NCBI RefSeq assembly: GCF_018614585.1
Contig: NZ_JAGGOI010000031.1
Coordinates: 266,256 to 330,255 of the forward strand
Length of the DNA stretch: 64,000 nucleotides
Direction: 5' to 3'
Source of the DNA: Streptomyces sp. ISL-1
Lineage (GTDB): Bacteria > Actinomycetota > Actinomycetes > Streptomycetales > Streptomycetaceae
The notes under the pieces are model-generated. The model worked only from the letters and a program-made list of their open reading frames with translations, made no database searches and was not told the DNA's origin. Below are positions 17,425 to 26,081 of the stretch, in pieces; position 1 is the first letter of the stretch, and each line of letters begins with the position of its first letter. A program made the translations under genes and the position numbers.

Positions 17425-18363
17425 GTGCCGACCGATCTCAGCCCCACCGCACGGGCTCTGCGCACCATGGAAATCCTCCGGACCCGCCCCGGCGCGACGG
17501 CGGACGAGCTCGCCGCGTCGCTGGGTGTCACGGAGCGGGCAGCGCGCCGGTACATCGGGATCCTCCGGGAGGCGGGCATCCCGGTCGAGTCGACCCGGGG
17601 CCCCTACGGCGGGTACCGGCTGGGACGCGGGACGAGGCTGCCGCCGGTGGTCTTCACGGAGCCTGAAGCACTGGGGTTGGTCATGGCGGCGCTCGACGAC
17701 GCCGACGAGCTTGTGGCAAGTGCGCTGAGCAAGGTCATCCGAGCGCTGCCGGAGAACGTCGGCCGGCAGGCGGCGACGCTGCGCGACCATGCGTCGACTG
17801 CGCCCGACCCCTACTCGGCCCGGCCTGATCCGGCCACCACCAGCGCACTGGTCGCGGCGTCCGCGGTCCGACGGAGCGTGCGGGTGGCGTATCGGAGCGA
17901 GTCGGGGAAGGAGTCGGAGGGAGAGGTGGACCCCTGGGCGGTGGTCGTCCGCCATGGGCGCTGGTACCTCCTGTGCCGCTCGCATCGCGCGGACGCGATC
18001 CGCACGTACCGGGTCGACCGGATCGGCGCGGTCCATCAGACGACCCGCGCGTTCGACCCGCCCGACAACCTCGACCCGGTGGCGGCGCTGGAGGAGAACC
18101 TGGGCACGGGCTGGGAGTACCCCACCCGCGTGGTGTTCGACGCCCCCCTGCCCGAGGTGGCGCGGTGGATCAGGCCCCCCATGGGACGACTTGAGGCGTC
18201 GGGCGACGAGTGCGTGCTGGTCGGCAGTACGAGCACTCCGGCGATGTACGCGCAGGAGTGGCTGGCGAGGATTCCGCTCGGGTTCCGCGTCGAGGGCGGC
18301 CCGGAGCTCCGGGCGGCGGTGTCGGCGGTGGCGGCGCGCTTCACGGCGGCGGTGGAGTCCTAG
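17425..18363 (+). CDS. HTH-WYL transcriptional regulator (YafY type)
   Basis: 312 aa from GTG 17425. An N-terminal HTH_11/DeoR-like winged helix (about residues 8-60, ATADELAASLGVTERAARRY) is followed by a WYL domain (about 135-210). That domain holds GRWYLLCRSHRADAIRTYRV (the WYL signature) and a C-terminal extension. WYL domains bind oligonucleotides or small ligands. The gene diverges from the ATP-grasp/MFS pair across a 100-bp region carrying a dyad, so it is the likely regulator of that pair. Confidence 0.88.
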   Translation: MPTDLSPTARALRTMEILRTRPGATADELAASLGVTERAARRYIGILREAGIPVESTRGPYGGYRLGRGTRLPPVVFTEPEALGLVMAALDDADELVASALSKVIRALPENVGRQAATLRDHASTAPDPYSARPDPATTSALVAASAVRRSVRVAYRSESGKESEGEVDPWAVVVRHGRWYLLCRSHRADAIRTYRVDRIGAVHQTTRAFDPPDNLDPVAALEENLGTGWEYPTRVVFDAPLPEVARWIRPPMGRLEASGDECVLVGSTSTPAMYAQEWLARIPLGFRVEGGPELRAAVSAVAARFTAAVES

Positions 18364-18499
18364 AGGCCGTCGTCCGCTCGGGGCATGCGCCGGCCGGACG
18401 CGGGAGTCGGGAATGGCGTCACGGCTGGGGGAGGATCAGTTCGGCACCTCCGTGCGGTGCGCCGCACGGAGGCTGAGCGGCCTCATGACTTTCGACGAT

Positions 18500-18665
18500 C
18501 GGGAGCCGCACGTCACGTGATTCTCCGAGCGGTCGGGGGGCCTACCGGCTCGCGCCCGGCCCAGCTGCCGCGTCATGACCTTCGTCATCGACCAGGTGAT
18601 CATCGCTTCGGCGGTGTCGGGGCGCGTCTCGTAGTCCCGGGACAACCGCCGGGTGCGCGACAGCC
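18500..18665 (-). pseudogene. Transposase C-terminal remnant (IS5-like)
   Basis: Minus-strand sequence reads RRLSRDYETRPDTAEAMITW then SMTKVMTRQL, the characteristic C-terminus of IS4/IS5-type DDE transposases (an RDYE...EAMI...R-L pattern). Only this tail is left, with no terminal repeats visible. The rest of 18364-18908 shows no gene. Confidence 0.65.
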
Positions 18666-18908
18666 GCGATGCCGGTGCGTGCCGCAGGGGTCCGGTGCCG
18701 CCCCGCCTCCGGTCCGGATGTGCCGGTGTCTCCACGGATGCCTGGAGGATCTGGGGGCAGGCGTAGTCCGTGCTCGCACACGGGGCGGGCCCGCGGCCGG
18801 GCTGTTCGGCGGCGGCCTCCCGGCAGTCGTCCGGCCGGGGCATCCGCCCGGCACGGACGCAGGTGGCGGGGGATAACGGCAGGTGGCAACCCAGCGCAGG
18901 GAGTACAG

Positions 18909-20309
18909 ATGAACGTCCCGTGGTCGAACCGGCCGGATTTCCGGCTGACGACGCACATGGTCGGCGGCCGCTACCGGCTCGATGACCTGCTGGGGTGCGG
19001 GGGCGCGGCTGACGTGTACGAGGGGCTGGACCTGCGACTGCGCCGACCGGTAGCCGTGAAGGTCTTCCGCCCGGAAAGCGATGCCCACACGGAGGAGCGT
19101 TTCGACGACGAGGGCCGCGTGCTGGCCCAACTGCAGCACCCCGGGCTGGTTACCGTGTACGACTCCGGCCAGGAGGCCGGCCGGCCTTACTTGGTGATGC
19201 AGCTCATCAAGGGCGCGACCCTGCGCCGGCGTATCGCCGCGGCCCGCCTGACCCCCGCCGAGGCGGCCGGGGTCGGGTCCGCACTGGCCTCGGCACTGGC
19301 ACACGTGCACGCGGCCGGTGTCGTGCACCGCGACGTCAAGCCCTCGAACATCCTCCTGGGTGAGAGGGGCACCCCGCACCTGACTGACTTCGGCATCTCC
19401 CGGCTGCTCGACAACACCACCCACACCGCCACCGGCGTACTCGTGGGAACCGCCGCGTATATGGCGCCGGAGCAGGTATGGGGCAGGGGAGCGGGGCCGG
19501 CCGCGGACATCTACAGCCTCGGCCTGGTGCTCTTGGAGTCCCTGAAGGGTGAAAGGGAGTACGGGGGCGCCCCGTTGGAATCCGCGATCGCGCGGCTGCA
19601 CCGGCCCCCGGTCATCCCGCCGGGCCTTCCGGGGGATCTCGTCGAGCTGTTGGAGGCCATGACGGCTCCGGACGAGAACGGCCGGCCGGACGCCCACGCC
19701 TGCTTCCGGGCACTGGCCCTGGTGCCGCAGGGCGGGCCCCCGGCGTCCTTCCCCGACGGGGCGGGCCCTGTGCCGGACGACCGCGACGCGGGTGACGACA
19801 CGCTGCGGTCGCAGTGGGCGGGTGCCCGAACGGGTGGCGCCGTCCCGGTGCTCGCGGCGACACCGAGCGATGGGCCCGCGGCCCCGAAGCCCATTTCCCC
19901 GGCACCCGCTTCCCCTCGTGTCAGGCGCGCCCTGCTGACTGCGGGTGCGGCGCTGGCCGTGCTCGGAGTCACGCTGAGCGGCTCGATCGGCGGCCTGCCT
20001 GCCGAGGGTGAGGATGCGGCCTCTCGGCCACCGCGTCAGGCCACGACGGAACCGACATCGCCCCGGGCGGATCGTCCGGGACCCTCCTCCTCCCCTGAGC
20101 CAGCGGCCTCTGCTCCCGATCCGCTGACGATGTCTCCCGCCGCCGCCAAGGAGGCGGCCGCAAAGACGAGTTCGGCGGCCGACGAGCGTGATACTCCCGC
20201 CGCCGCCAGGGGGAAGCCCGGCACTCCGCAGAGCCCGGCCGTGCGAAGTCCGGTGCGTGACAGGACCGAGCTGCAGCCGATGAAGGCCAAGCCGCCGAAG
20301 AAGAATTAG
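18909..20309 (+). CDS. Membrane-anchored Ser/Thr protein kinase (PknB type)
   Basis: 466 aa from ATG 18909 (GGGAG upstream). The kinase domain covers about residues 20-285: glycine loop LLGCGGAADVYEG, catalytic Lys51 in VAVK, HRDVKPSN at 140-147 with catalytic Asp142, DFG at 160-162, and a GTAAYMAPEQV activation-loop end. A Pro/Ser linker, a transmembrane helix (about 339-358) and a short Ser/Pro/Ala-rich extracellular tail follow. There are no PASTA repeats. It is monocistronic. Targets unknown. Confidence 0.9.
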   Translation: MNVPWSNRPDFRLTTHMVGGRYRLDDLLGCGGAADVYEGLDLRLRRPVAVKVFRPESDAHTEERFDDEGRVLAQLQHPGLVTVYDSGQEAGRPYLVMQLIKGATLRRRIAAARLTPAEAAGVGSALASALAHVHAAGVVHRDVKPSNILLGERGTPHLTDFGISRLLDNTTHTATGVLVGTAAYMAPEQVWGRGAGPAADIYSLGLVLLESLKGEREYGGAPLESAIARLHRPPVIPPGLPGDLVELLEAMTAPDENGRPDAHACFRALALVPQGGPPASFPDGAGPVPDDRDAGDDTLRSQWAGARTGGAVPVLAATPSDGPAAPKPISPAPASPRVRRALLTAGAALAVLGVTLSGSIGGLPAEGEDAASRPPRQATTEPTSPRADRPGPSSSPEPAASAPDPLTMSPAAAKEAAAKTSSAADERDTPAAARGKPGTPQSPAVRSPVRDRTELQPMKAKPPKKN

Positions 20310-20333
20310 GCGTGTCTCTTCGATCAGGCAACG

Positions 20334-20760
20334 TCAGGGCACCTGACTTGATACCTCAACTTCCCCGGCTTCCTGGAAGAGGGTGAGCAACTCCTGCGGG
20401 AGGGCTATGGCGGGAACTACGAACCGCTGTCCGAAAAGATAGGGCACGCCGCGGTTGGCGAAGGCGGTCTCCTCCTCGCCCACCCGTGCCATCGCGCCGC
20501 CCTGGTACCAGAGGTCGATGGTCGAGTCGGGCGAGGGAGCCGCGGCGGCGTGTTCGGCGAGACGCTCGATCAGCTTGTCGCTGAGCTCGGGTGCGTTCAC
20601 GGATTTCCAGTAGTAGAGCCTGCCGTTCGGGTAGTCCTCGTCCAGGAAGCGCTGCGCTTCGGTGTAGGCGGTTACCTCGCTGAGGTCACAGAGAGGCTCG
20701 GTGACCTCCCGGAGCGGCCGCAGCGTGCGCTCCCCCTCTTCGGCCGCGGCCTCACCCGTA
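20334..20760 (-). pseudogene. C-terminal fragment of an FAD-linked oxidase
   Basis: Minus-strand frame ends at 20334. It contains DLSEVTAYTEAQRFLDEDYP, then YYWKSVNAPELSDKLIERL and IDLWYQGGAMARVGEEETAF, the C-terminal half of berberine-bridge/6-hydroxynicotine-type FAD oxidases. The FAD-binding N-terminus and the final BBE segment are absent. It abuts a truncated hydrolase on the other strand, so a deletion probably joined two broken genes near 20790. Confidence 0.7.
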
Positions 20761-20797
20761 CCGAGGGACACGGCGAGGAGCGCCAGAAGGGTTCACC

Positions 20798-21253
20798 GTG
20801 CACCGCCCCCGGGAACTCCTCGGCCTTCGGTATCCGGCCGAGGACGGCGAGCGGTGCCGCCTCCTCGGGAACCTCCGCGACGTAGCGCTCGCAGGCCTGC
20901 TGTGGATCTACACTCCGCGGGCGCACGCCGACGGCACGGTCGACCGGATCATCGAGGAGACGCTGGCCTTCCCGCATCCGCAGTCCGTCGAGGCTTTCCA
21001 GCGCCAGCTCGCACCGTTCAGGACGCATGACACGCTCGACCGCCTGGCGCGGATCACCGCGCCGACACTGGTGCTGGCCGGTGAACTGGACATCGCCGCG
21101 CCGCCGCGCCTCGGGCGCGCGGTCGCCGAGAGGATCCCGGGTGCGCTCTTCGAGGTGCTGCCCGGCGAGGCCCATCAGCCCTTCCAGGAGGTCCCCGACA
21201 CCTTCAACGCACGGGTCGACGCCTTCTGGCGGCAAGTCCAGGCCCAGAGTTGA
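20798..21253 (+). pseudogene. C-terminal half of an alpha/beta hydrolase
   Basis: The readable product contains RITAPTLVLAGELDIAAPPR with the acid residue, then VLPGEAHQPFQEVPDTFN with the catalytic His and the usual C-terminal helix. The N-terminal half with the oxyanion hole and nucleophile Ser is missing, so it cannot be an active hydrolase. It meets the FAD-oxidase fragment head to head at about 20790. Confidence 0.7.
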
Positions 21254-21377
21254 GGCGGCCGGGCCCTGCCGGCCGGTCCAGCTGCCGGAGCCGCATCCCT
21301 CCCGCACAAGTCTGCAAGGGCAACCACTGAAGCGACCTCCCGCTGCCCCTTCGGGCGCGTTACGACGACCTGGGCCT

Positions 21378-21644
21378 CTACGGCCCCGTATGTCGGGCGC
21401 CGCCCACAGATCGGGGCACAGCCGCGGCGGTGTCGGCCAAGGTGCGCAGAACGGTCGTGCTGGCGAGCACCAGTGCTGAGACCGGCAGACTGGCCCATCG
21501 CGTCAGGTCTCGCTGCAGGTTCGGGTCGACTTCGATGGTCATCCGGACGTATCTGCTGTTCAGCGTGATGATTTTGGAGGACCTGGCAGCGATGTCCCCT
21601 CCGCGCTGCAACGCCGCGCGGTACCTGTCCTTGCGCTCCTTCAT
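21378..21644 (-). CDS. Small basic partner of ParA (putative centromere-binding protein)
   Basis: 88 aa from ATG 21644, overlapping the ParA stop by four bases (ATGA). The start is rich in Lys/Arg (MKERKDRYRAALQRGGDIAA), followed by a strand-like stretch (SRYVRMTIEVDPNLQRDLTR) reminiscent of ribbon-helix-helix DNA-binding proteins. Small dimeric DNA-binding proteins after a ParA are the usual second gene of plasmid partition cassettes. The family is not recognised by name; the role is inferred from size, charge and coupling. Confidence 0.6.
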   Translation of the reverse strand: MKERKDRYRAALQRGGDIAARSSKIITLNSRYVRMTIEVDPNLQRDLTRWASLPVSALVLASTTVLRTLADTAAAVPRSVGGARHTGP

Positions 21645-22297
21645 GCTTCTTCCTGACGCTTGATGAGTTCATCGGCGAGATCCATGAACGCCGACCCCTT
21701 GGCCTGCACCGGACTTCCGAACGACTGGGCGTACAACTCGAGCCGCGCAATCTGGGTGTCCAGCACCACGAACCCCAACTCGGTGAGCGCCTCACGAGCG
21801 TCGGAATCGGGGCCGGTGCGTGTGGCGTCGGGGCGATTGGTCCGGTTCAGGAGGACTGCAGTGCGGGCCGGCTCGGCGCGCAGGGACTGGACATCGTCCA
21901 TCTCGGAGCGGATGGGAGCCATCCGGTCCAGTTCGATAGGGGCGGGCGTCACCGGGACGATCCACGCACTCGCGTACCTCATGATGCTGCGGGCGATGCG
22001 AGGATGATCCTCCAACTGCGGTGCATCGAGCACCACAGCCTGCCGATTGCCCAGGAAGTCGTTCACGCGGCGATGCACGTCACCCACCGGCAAGGCGATG
22101 ACGGGAAACGGAAAACCGTCGGCCAACTCGCTCCAGCGCAGCGCGGAGGAGGCTGGGTCGCCGTCGACCAGAAGCGGCGAGTAGCCCGACTCGTGAAGCG
22201 CGTGGGCCAGCCATACGGCACTGGTCGTCTTGCCGACTCCAGGCTTGAGATTCACAAAGGCAAAGCTCAGCAGCATGGAACCAACCATATCGGGCAT
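21641..22297 (-). CDS. parA: ParA family partition ATPase
   Basis: About 218 aa. The deviant Walker A reads NLKPGVGKTTS (residues 16-26), with signature Lys18 and P-loop Lys23. LLVDGDPASSALRW supplies the ParA Asp, and AVVLDAPQ the Walker B-like strand. It lacks an N-terminal HTH, like type Ib/MinD-like ParA proteins of plasmids. The start could be ATG 22297 (MPDMVG) or an internal Met. It is coupled to a small basic protein. Together with tap-tpg it suggests plasmid-type replicon maintenance or a plasmid-derived arm. Confidence 0.85.
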   Translation of the reverse strand: MPDMVGSMLLSFAFVNLKPGVGKTTSAVWLAHALHESGYSPLLVDGDPASSALRWSELADGFPFPVIALPVGDVHRRVNDFLGNRQAVVLDAPQLEDHPRIARSIMRYASAWIVPVTPAPIELDRMAPIRSEMDDVQSLRAEPARTAVLLNRTNRPDATRTGPDSDAREALTELGFVVLDTQIARLELYAQSFGSPVQAKGSAFMDLADELIKRQEEA

Positions 22298-22744
22298 GAT
22301 CGACCGGATGGGTTCGACGCGAGTGCGGAGCTCCATCGTTCACTCGCAAGCAGCCAGGAAACCGCTCTTCGGCCGGTGGACGAGCCGCACGTGGAGTGCC
22401 GCCCGGCAGGCCGAGGCGAGTCTGCCGGTAGTCCGCTGTGGCTCGTCCGCCCTCGTTCAGCTGTGTAAGTGCACGGCCTGCGGCAGCGGGCCGGCCTCTC
22501 GCCGTACAGCGGCGTCTGGCTCGGCGGCCTCGGCCGGACCCGCCGGCTGCCGCGCGACGACGTCTGATCTCCGGCCGGCACCCCGGCGTGCCGCCCCGGA
22601 GCCACCGGGCACACCACCCGGCACGGACCGGGGACGGGCGGACCCCTGACATCCGCCCGTCCCCGCACCACCAAGCCGCGCGACGGCGCGGCACCACCTG
22701 CAGTACGTAACCCTCCCGGTCCCCAGACTTCAGGAGCCCACCGC
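22298..22744. other. Gene-free region with a terminator
   Basis: 447 bp with no intact gene. It holds the hairpin at 22630-22664. A plus-strand stretch near 22490-22570 has weak coding character (ending RTRRLPRDDV) and may be the tail of a lost gene. Confidence 0.35.
22630..22664. terminator. Perfect 13-bp hairpin, likely transcription terminator
   Basis: GGGGACGGGCGGA (22630-22642) pairs perfectly with TCCGCCCGTCCCC (22652-22664) across a 9-base loop. There is no T-tract, which is common for Streptomyces terminators. The gene it served upstream seems to have been lost. Confidence 0.65.
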
Positions 22745-24218
22745 ATGGACCGTCGTACGTTCCTCGCAGCCACCACAGCAGGCACCGGGGCCGCAGCCCT
22801 GTCCTTGCTCCCGCTGAACGGCACGGCCGCCGCCGCGCCCCGCGCACCCGAGGCCGACCCCGCACTCCTGCGCCGATGGTTCCGCGACACCTATCGCTCG
22901 ATCGAGGTCATGACGACCGACATCGGACTGGCCGCCGACACGCTCCGCCTCGGACTCGCGGGCGGCCCCGCAGCGTCGCAGAACACCTCGCCCACCAACA
23001 TCGGATGCGGGCTGTGGGCCACCGTCGCCGCGGCGGGCCTCGGTGTCATCGACGCCGACACCCTGCACCGGCGGCTCACCCGCACCGTGACCGCCGTGGA
23101 GAAACTCGAACGCCACGACGGCTTCTGGCTCAACTGGTACGACGCCCACGACGGCACCGTCCTCACCACCTGGCCCGGCACCGGAGACCCCGTCCGGCCG
23201 TTCCTCTCGTCCGTCGACAACGCCTGGCTGATCACCGGTCTGCGCATCGCGGCCGCGGCCGAGCCCCGCCTGCGCAGCCGCATCGCCCGGCTCCTGGCGC
23301 CGGCCGACTGGTCGTACTTCTACACGCCGTACGACCCCGCCGATCCTGTCGCCGGCCCCGGCCAGCTGCGCGGCGGGTTCTGGACGGACACGGGCGAGCC
23401 GACGCCTCACCACTACGGAGCACTCAACACCGAGCCCCGCATGGCGAGTTATCTCGGCGTCGCGGACGGCTCGCTGCCCGGTGAGCACTACTGGCACATG
23501 CTTCGCACCATGCTGCCGGAACATGAGCAGGAGCAGCAGCCCGGGGGATTCCACGACACCGTCGACGGGGTCCATCTCTGGCAAGGGCACTACGTCCACC
23601 GCGGGCGCAAGCTGATCCCCACCTGGGGCGGTTCGATGTTCGAGGCGCTGATGGTGCCCCTGTTCGTGCCGGAAGCCACCTGGTCCCCGCGCGTGGGGCA
23701 CCACGCACCGCCGGTTCGTCAGGTCCCAGATCGAGCACGGACTCGCCGAGGCGGAGTACGGCTACTAGGGCTTCTCGCCGTGCAACGTCCCCGAGGGCGG
23801 CTACCAGGAGTACGGCGTCGACGCGATCGGTATGGCGGTCGACGGTTACGCCTCCAACACCGACCGTACGTACGTCACTTCGGGGCAGCCACAGCCTCCC
23901 GCGGCGGCGTACACGAACGGTGTCGTCACCCCGCACGCCTCCTTCCTCGCGCTGCCCCACGCCCGAGGTGAGGCCATCGCCAATCTGCGGGCCCTGGAGC
24001 GGGACTTCGGCGCCTACGACGACGGCTACGGCTTCCGTGACTCGGTGAATGTCCGTACGGGCCGGGTCAGCGACTTCGTCCTGGCCCTGGACCAGGGGAT
24101 GATCGCCGCGGCGCTGGCCCAGGAGCTGCGGCCCGGCCTGCTGCAGGGGGCCTTCACCACGGGCAGGTTCGCCTCGCGGGTGCGGCCGTTGCTGGCCAGG
24201 GAGCACTTCAGCATCTGA
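22745..24218 (+). pseudogene. Tat-exported glycosidase-like protein, frameshifted
   Basis: The start is MDRRTFLAATTAGTGAAALS, a twin-arginine signal with AAA processing site, so the ancestral protein was secreted. The body looks like a glucoamylase-like (alpha/alpha barrel) enzyme: SPTNIGCGLWATVAAAGLGV, then HDGFWLNWYDAHDGTV. The frame is lost near 23695, where similarity continues in another frame (RRFVRSQIEHGLAEAEYGY). That frame is then interrupted by a TAG at 23766-23768 and resumes as GFSPCNVPEGGYQEYG, ending at 24218. With one frameshift and one nonsense change it is a recent pseudogene. It lies just upstream of the ABC importer and was probably in the same sugar regulon. Confidence 0.75.
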
Positions 24219-24480
24219 GGTCCCGGCGAGCAGTCAGCACGCGCCGTGCACTGCCGACACGGCGCCCCGCTCGGCGGCGAAAGTCATTCCGTCGCAGGCA
24301 TTCACCTGGGCTTTTTGGCTCTCAGGCACATCGGCGAACCGGGTCTGCTGCAGGACGATGGGTCCGGTCACGCTCCTGTGCCGGAAGGCAGGCTGAAATC
24401 GTTCGCTGCACAAAGTGACAGCGAACGCGACGTGAGCCGCCACCCCTGCCGGTCGCGAGCCGTCCGCCCTGTTCCCAGGT

Positions 24481-24492
24481 ATGAACGATCAA
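24481..24492. promoter_or_regulatory. LacI-type operator-like site 1
   Basis: ATGAACGATCAA fits the CG-centred half-palindrome TTGANCGNTCAA. It lies 228 bases before the start of the sugar-binding protein gene. Related sites occur at 24618 and 31375. Confidence 0.5.
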
Positions 24493-24617
24493 ACTACTCC
24501 GTCCAGAGGCATTCACCGGGCGCCAGTTGGGGCACCAACTCCCTGGTGAGAGCGGCTGGAAGAGAATGAGCGCAGTCGCTGTCGGAAGGGTTGACGGGAG
24601 AACGTATCGAGGGCATC

Positions 24618-24629
24618 TTGAACGATCAA
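24618..24629. promoter_or_regulatory. LacI-type operator-like site 2
   Basis: TTGAACGATCAA is a full CG-centred dyad (TTGANCGNTCAA), the classic LacI-family operator form. It lies 80 bases upstream of GTG 24709, in the promoter region of the ABC operon. Confidence 0.6.
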
Positions 24630-24708
24630 ATCAGCCGTTGGCAGGGCCGCTGCCATGAGCCGGTCGACGCAGCGACTGCATCTGCCGGCGAACAACGAGG
24701 AGGACACC

Positions 24709-26067
24709 GTGAGTTCTTCGCGGATAGCCGTCGGTGCGGGACAGGGCCGACCGAAGCCCCCGGGCGCGAGGCCGGTGCGGCGGGCGGCCGCGGTGGTGGC
24801 CGCGGTGATGTGCGCCTCGGTGCTCAGTGGATGCGGTGGCTCGGACTCCTCCGACGCGGACTCCGGAGGGCCGGAGAAGTCCCAGGACCGCGGCCCGATC
24901 ACCTTGGCCAGCGGTAAGGACACCACGGGCACCCTGCAGGGCCAGCTCGATCGCTGGAACAAGCAGCATCCCGACCAGAAGGTCACTCTCGTCGAGCTCC
25001 CGGAGAGCGCCGATCAGCAGCGCCAGCAGTTCATCCAGAACGCTCAGACCAAGTCCGGTACTTACAGCGTCCTCAACCTCGACCCGATCTGGGTCGCCGA
25101 GTTCGCGGCCAACCAGTGGATCGACGAGCTCCCCGCCAAGGAGTTCCCGCTCGACAGGATGATCCCCGCCGTCGTGAAGACCGGCGAGTACTTCGGCAAG
25201 CAGTACGCCGTCCCGTTCAACACCAATGCGGGTCTGCTCTTCTACCGCAAGGACCTCCTCGGCAAAATCGGCACCCAACCCCCCACTACCTGGGACGAGT
25301 TGAAGCAGGCCTGCGTGAAGGTACGGAAGCTCCCGGAGGGTAAGGGCATCGACTGCTACGCCGGGCAGTTCGACAAGTACGAGGGGCTGACCGTCAACTT
25401 CTCCGAGGCCGTGGCCTCCGCCGGTGGCAGCGTCGTCGACGACAAGGGCAAGGCCACCGTCGACACCGAGGCTGCGAAGCAGGGTCTGCGGTTCCTCGCC
25501 GACGGGTTCAAGGACGGCACCGTTCCCCAACAGGCCTCCACCTACAAGGAGGAAGACGGCCGCCGCGCCTTCCAGGCGGGCAAGCTCCTCTTCCACCGTC
25601 AGTGGCCCTATCAGTGGTCTCTCGCCAACGCCAAGGACGGGTCGAGCGAGGTGGCGGGGAAGTTCGGCGTCGCCGCGCTGCCCGGCCTCGACGGCCCCGG
25701 CAAGTCCAGTCTCGGCGGACTCGACCTGGCCATCAGCAAGTTCGCCAAGAACAAGGCCACCGCCCTCGACTTCATCAAATTCTTCTCCAACGAGGCCAAC
25801 GCCAGGACCAACCTGAAGGTGACCTCCGCGGCTCCGCCGTACACCGGCCTCTATGACGACCCGGCGCTGCGCAAGCAGTTTCCGTACCTGGCCACACTCA
25901 AGGAGTCACTGGACACGGCGACGCCCCGGCCCGTGGTCGTGCACTACGGCGATGCCACGGCCGCCATCCAGGAGAGTGCCGCGGCCGCGCTGAGCGGCTC
26001 CAAGTCGGTCGACGAGGCCTTGGCCGATATGCAGAAGAACCTCTCCGCCGCCGTCGCCGCGAAGTAG
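24709..26067 (+). CDS. ABC sugar transporter substrate-binding lipoprotein
   Basis: About 452 aa from GTG 24709, chosen because GAGGAGGA lies three to four bases upstream. A signal peptide with lipobox VLSGC (about residues 40-44) anchors it to the outer face of the membrane. The body is a family 1 extracellular solute-binding protein (QGQLDRWNKQHPDQKVTLVE, then VPFNTNAGLLFYRKDLL). It is the first gene of an operon with two permeases and a GH65-like enzyme. No ATPase gene is present, as usual in Streptomyces, where MsiK serves many importers. Ligand inferred to be a disaccharide or oligosaccharide. Confidence 0.9.
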   Translation: MSSSRIAVGAGQGRPKPPGARPVRRAAAVVAAVMCASVLSGCGGSDSSDADSGGPEKSQDRGPITLASGKDTTGTLQGQLDRWNKQHPDQKVTLVELPESADQQRQQFIQNAQTKSGTYSVLNLDPIWVAEFAANQWIDELPAKEFPLDRMIPAVVKTGEYFGKQYAVPFNTNAGLLFYRKDLLGKIGTQPPTTWDELKQACVKVRKLPEGKGIDCYAGQFDKYEGLTVNFSEAVASAGGSVVDDKGKATVDTEAAKQGLRFLADGFKDGTVPQQASTYKEEDGRRAFQAGKLLFHRQWPYQWSLANAKDGSSEVAGKFGVAALPGLDGPGKSSLGGLDLAISKFAKNKATALDFIKFFSNEANARTNLKVTSAAPPYTGLYDDPALRKQFPYLATLKESLDTATPRPVVVHYGDATAAIQESAAAALSGSKSVDEALADMQKNLSAAVAAK

Positions 26068-26081
26068 ACGGGGCCACCCAC

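Noticed and set aside
16041..17666. A 541-residue plus-strand open frame
   Set aside because: Shadow of the ATP-grasp gene; composition and lack of motifs argue against coding.
18436..18843. A 135-residue minus-strand protein as an intact gene
   Set aside because: Only the segment matching transposase C-termini is meaningful; the rest is low-complexity and shared with unrelated frames.
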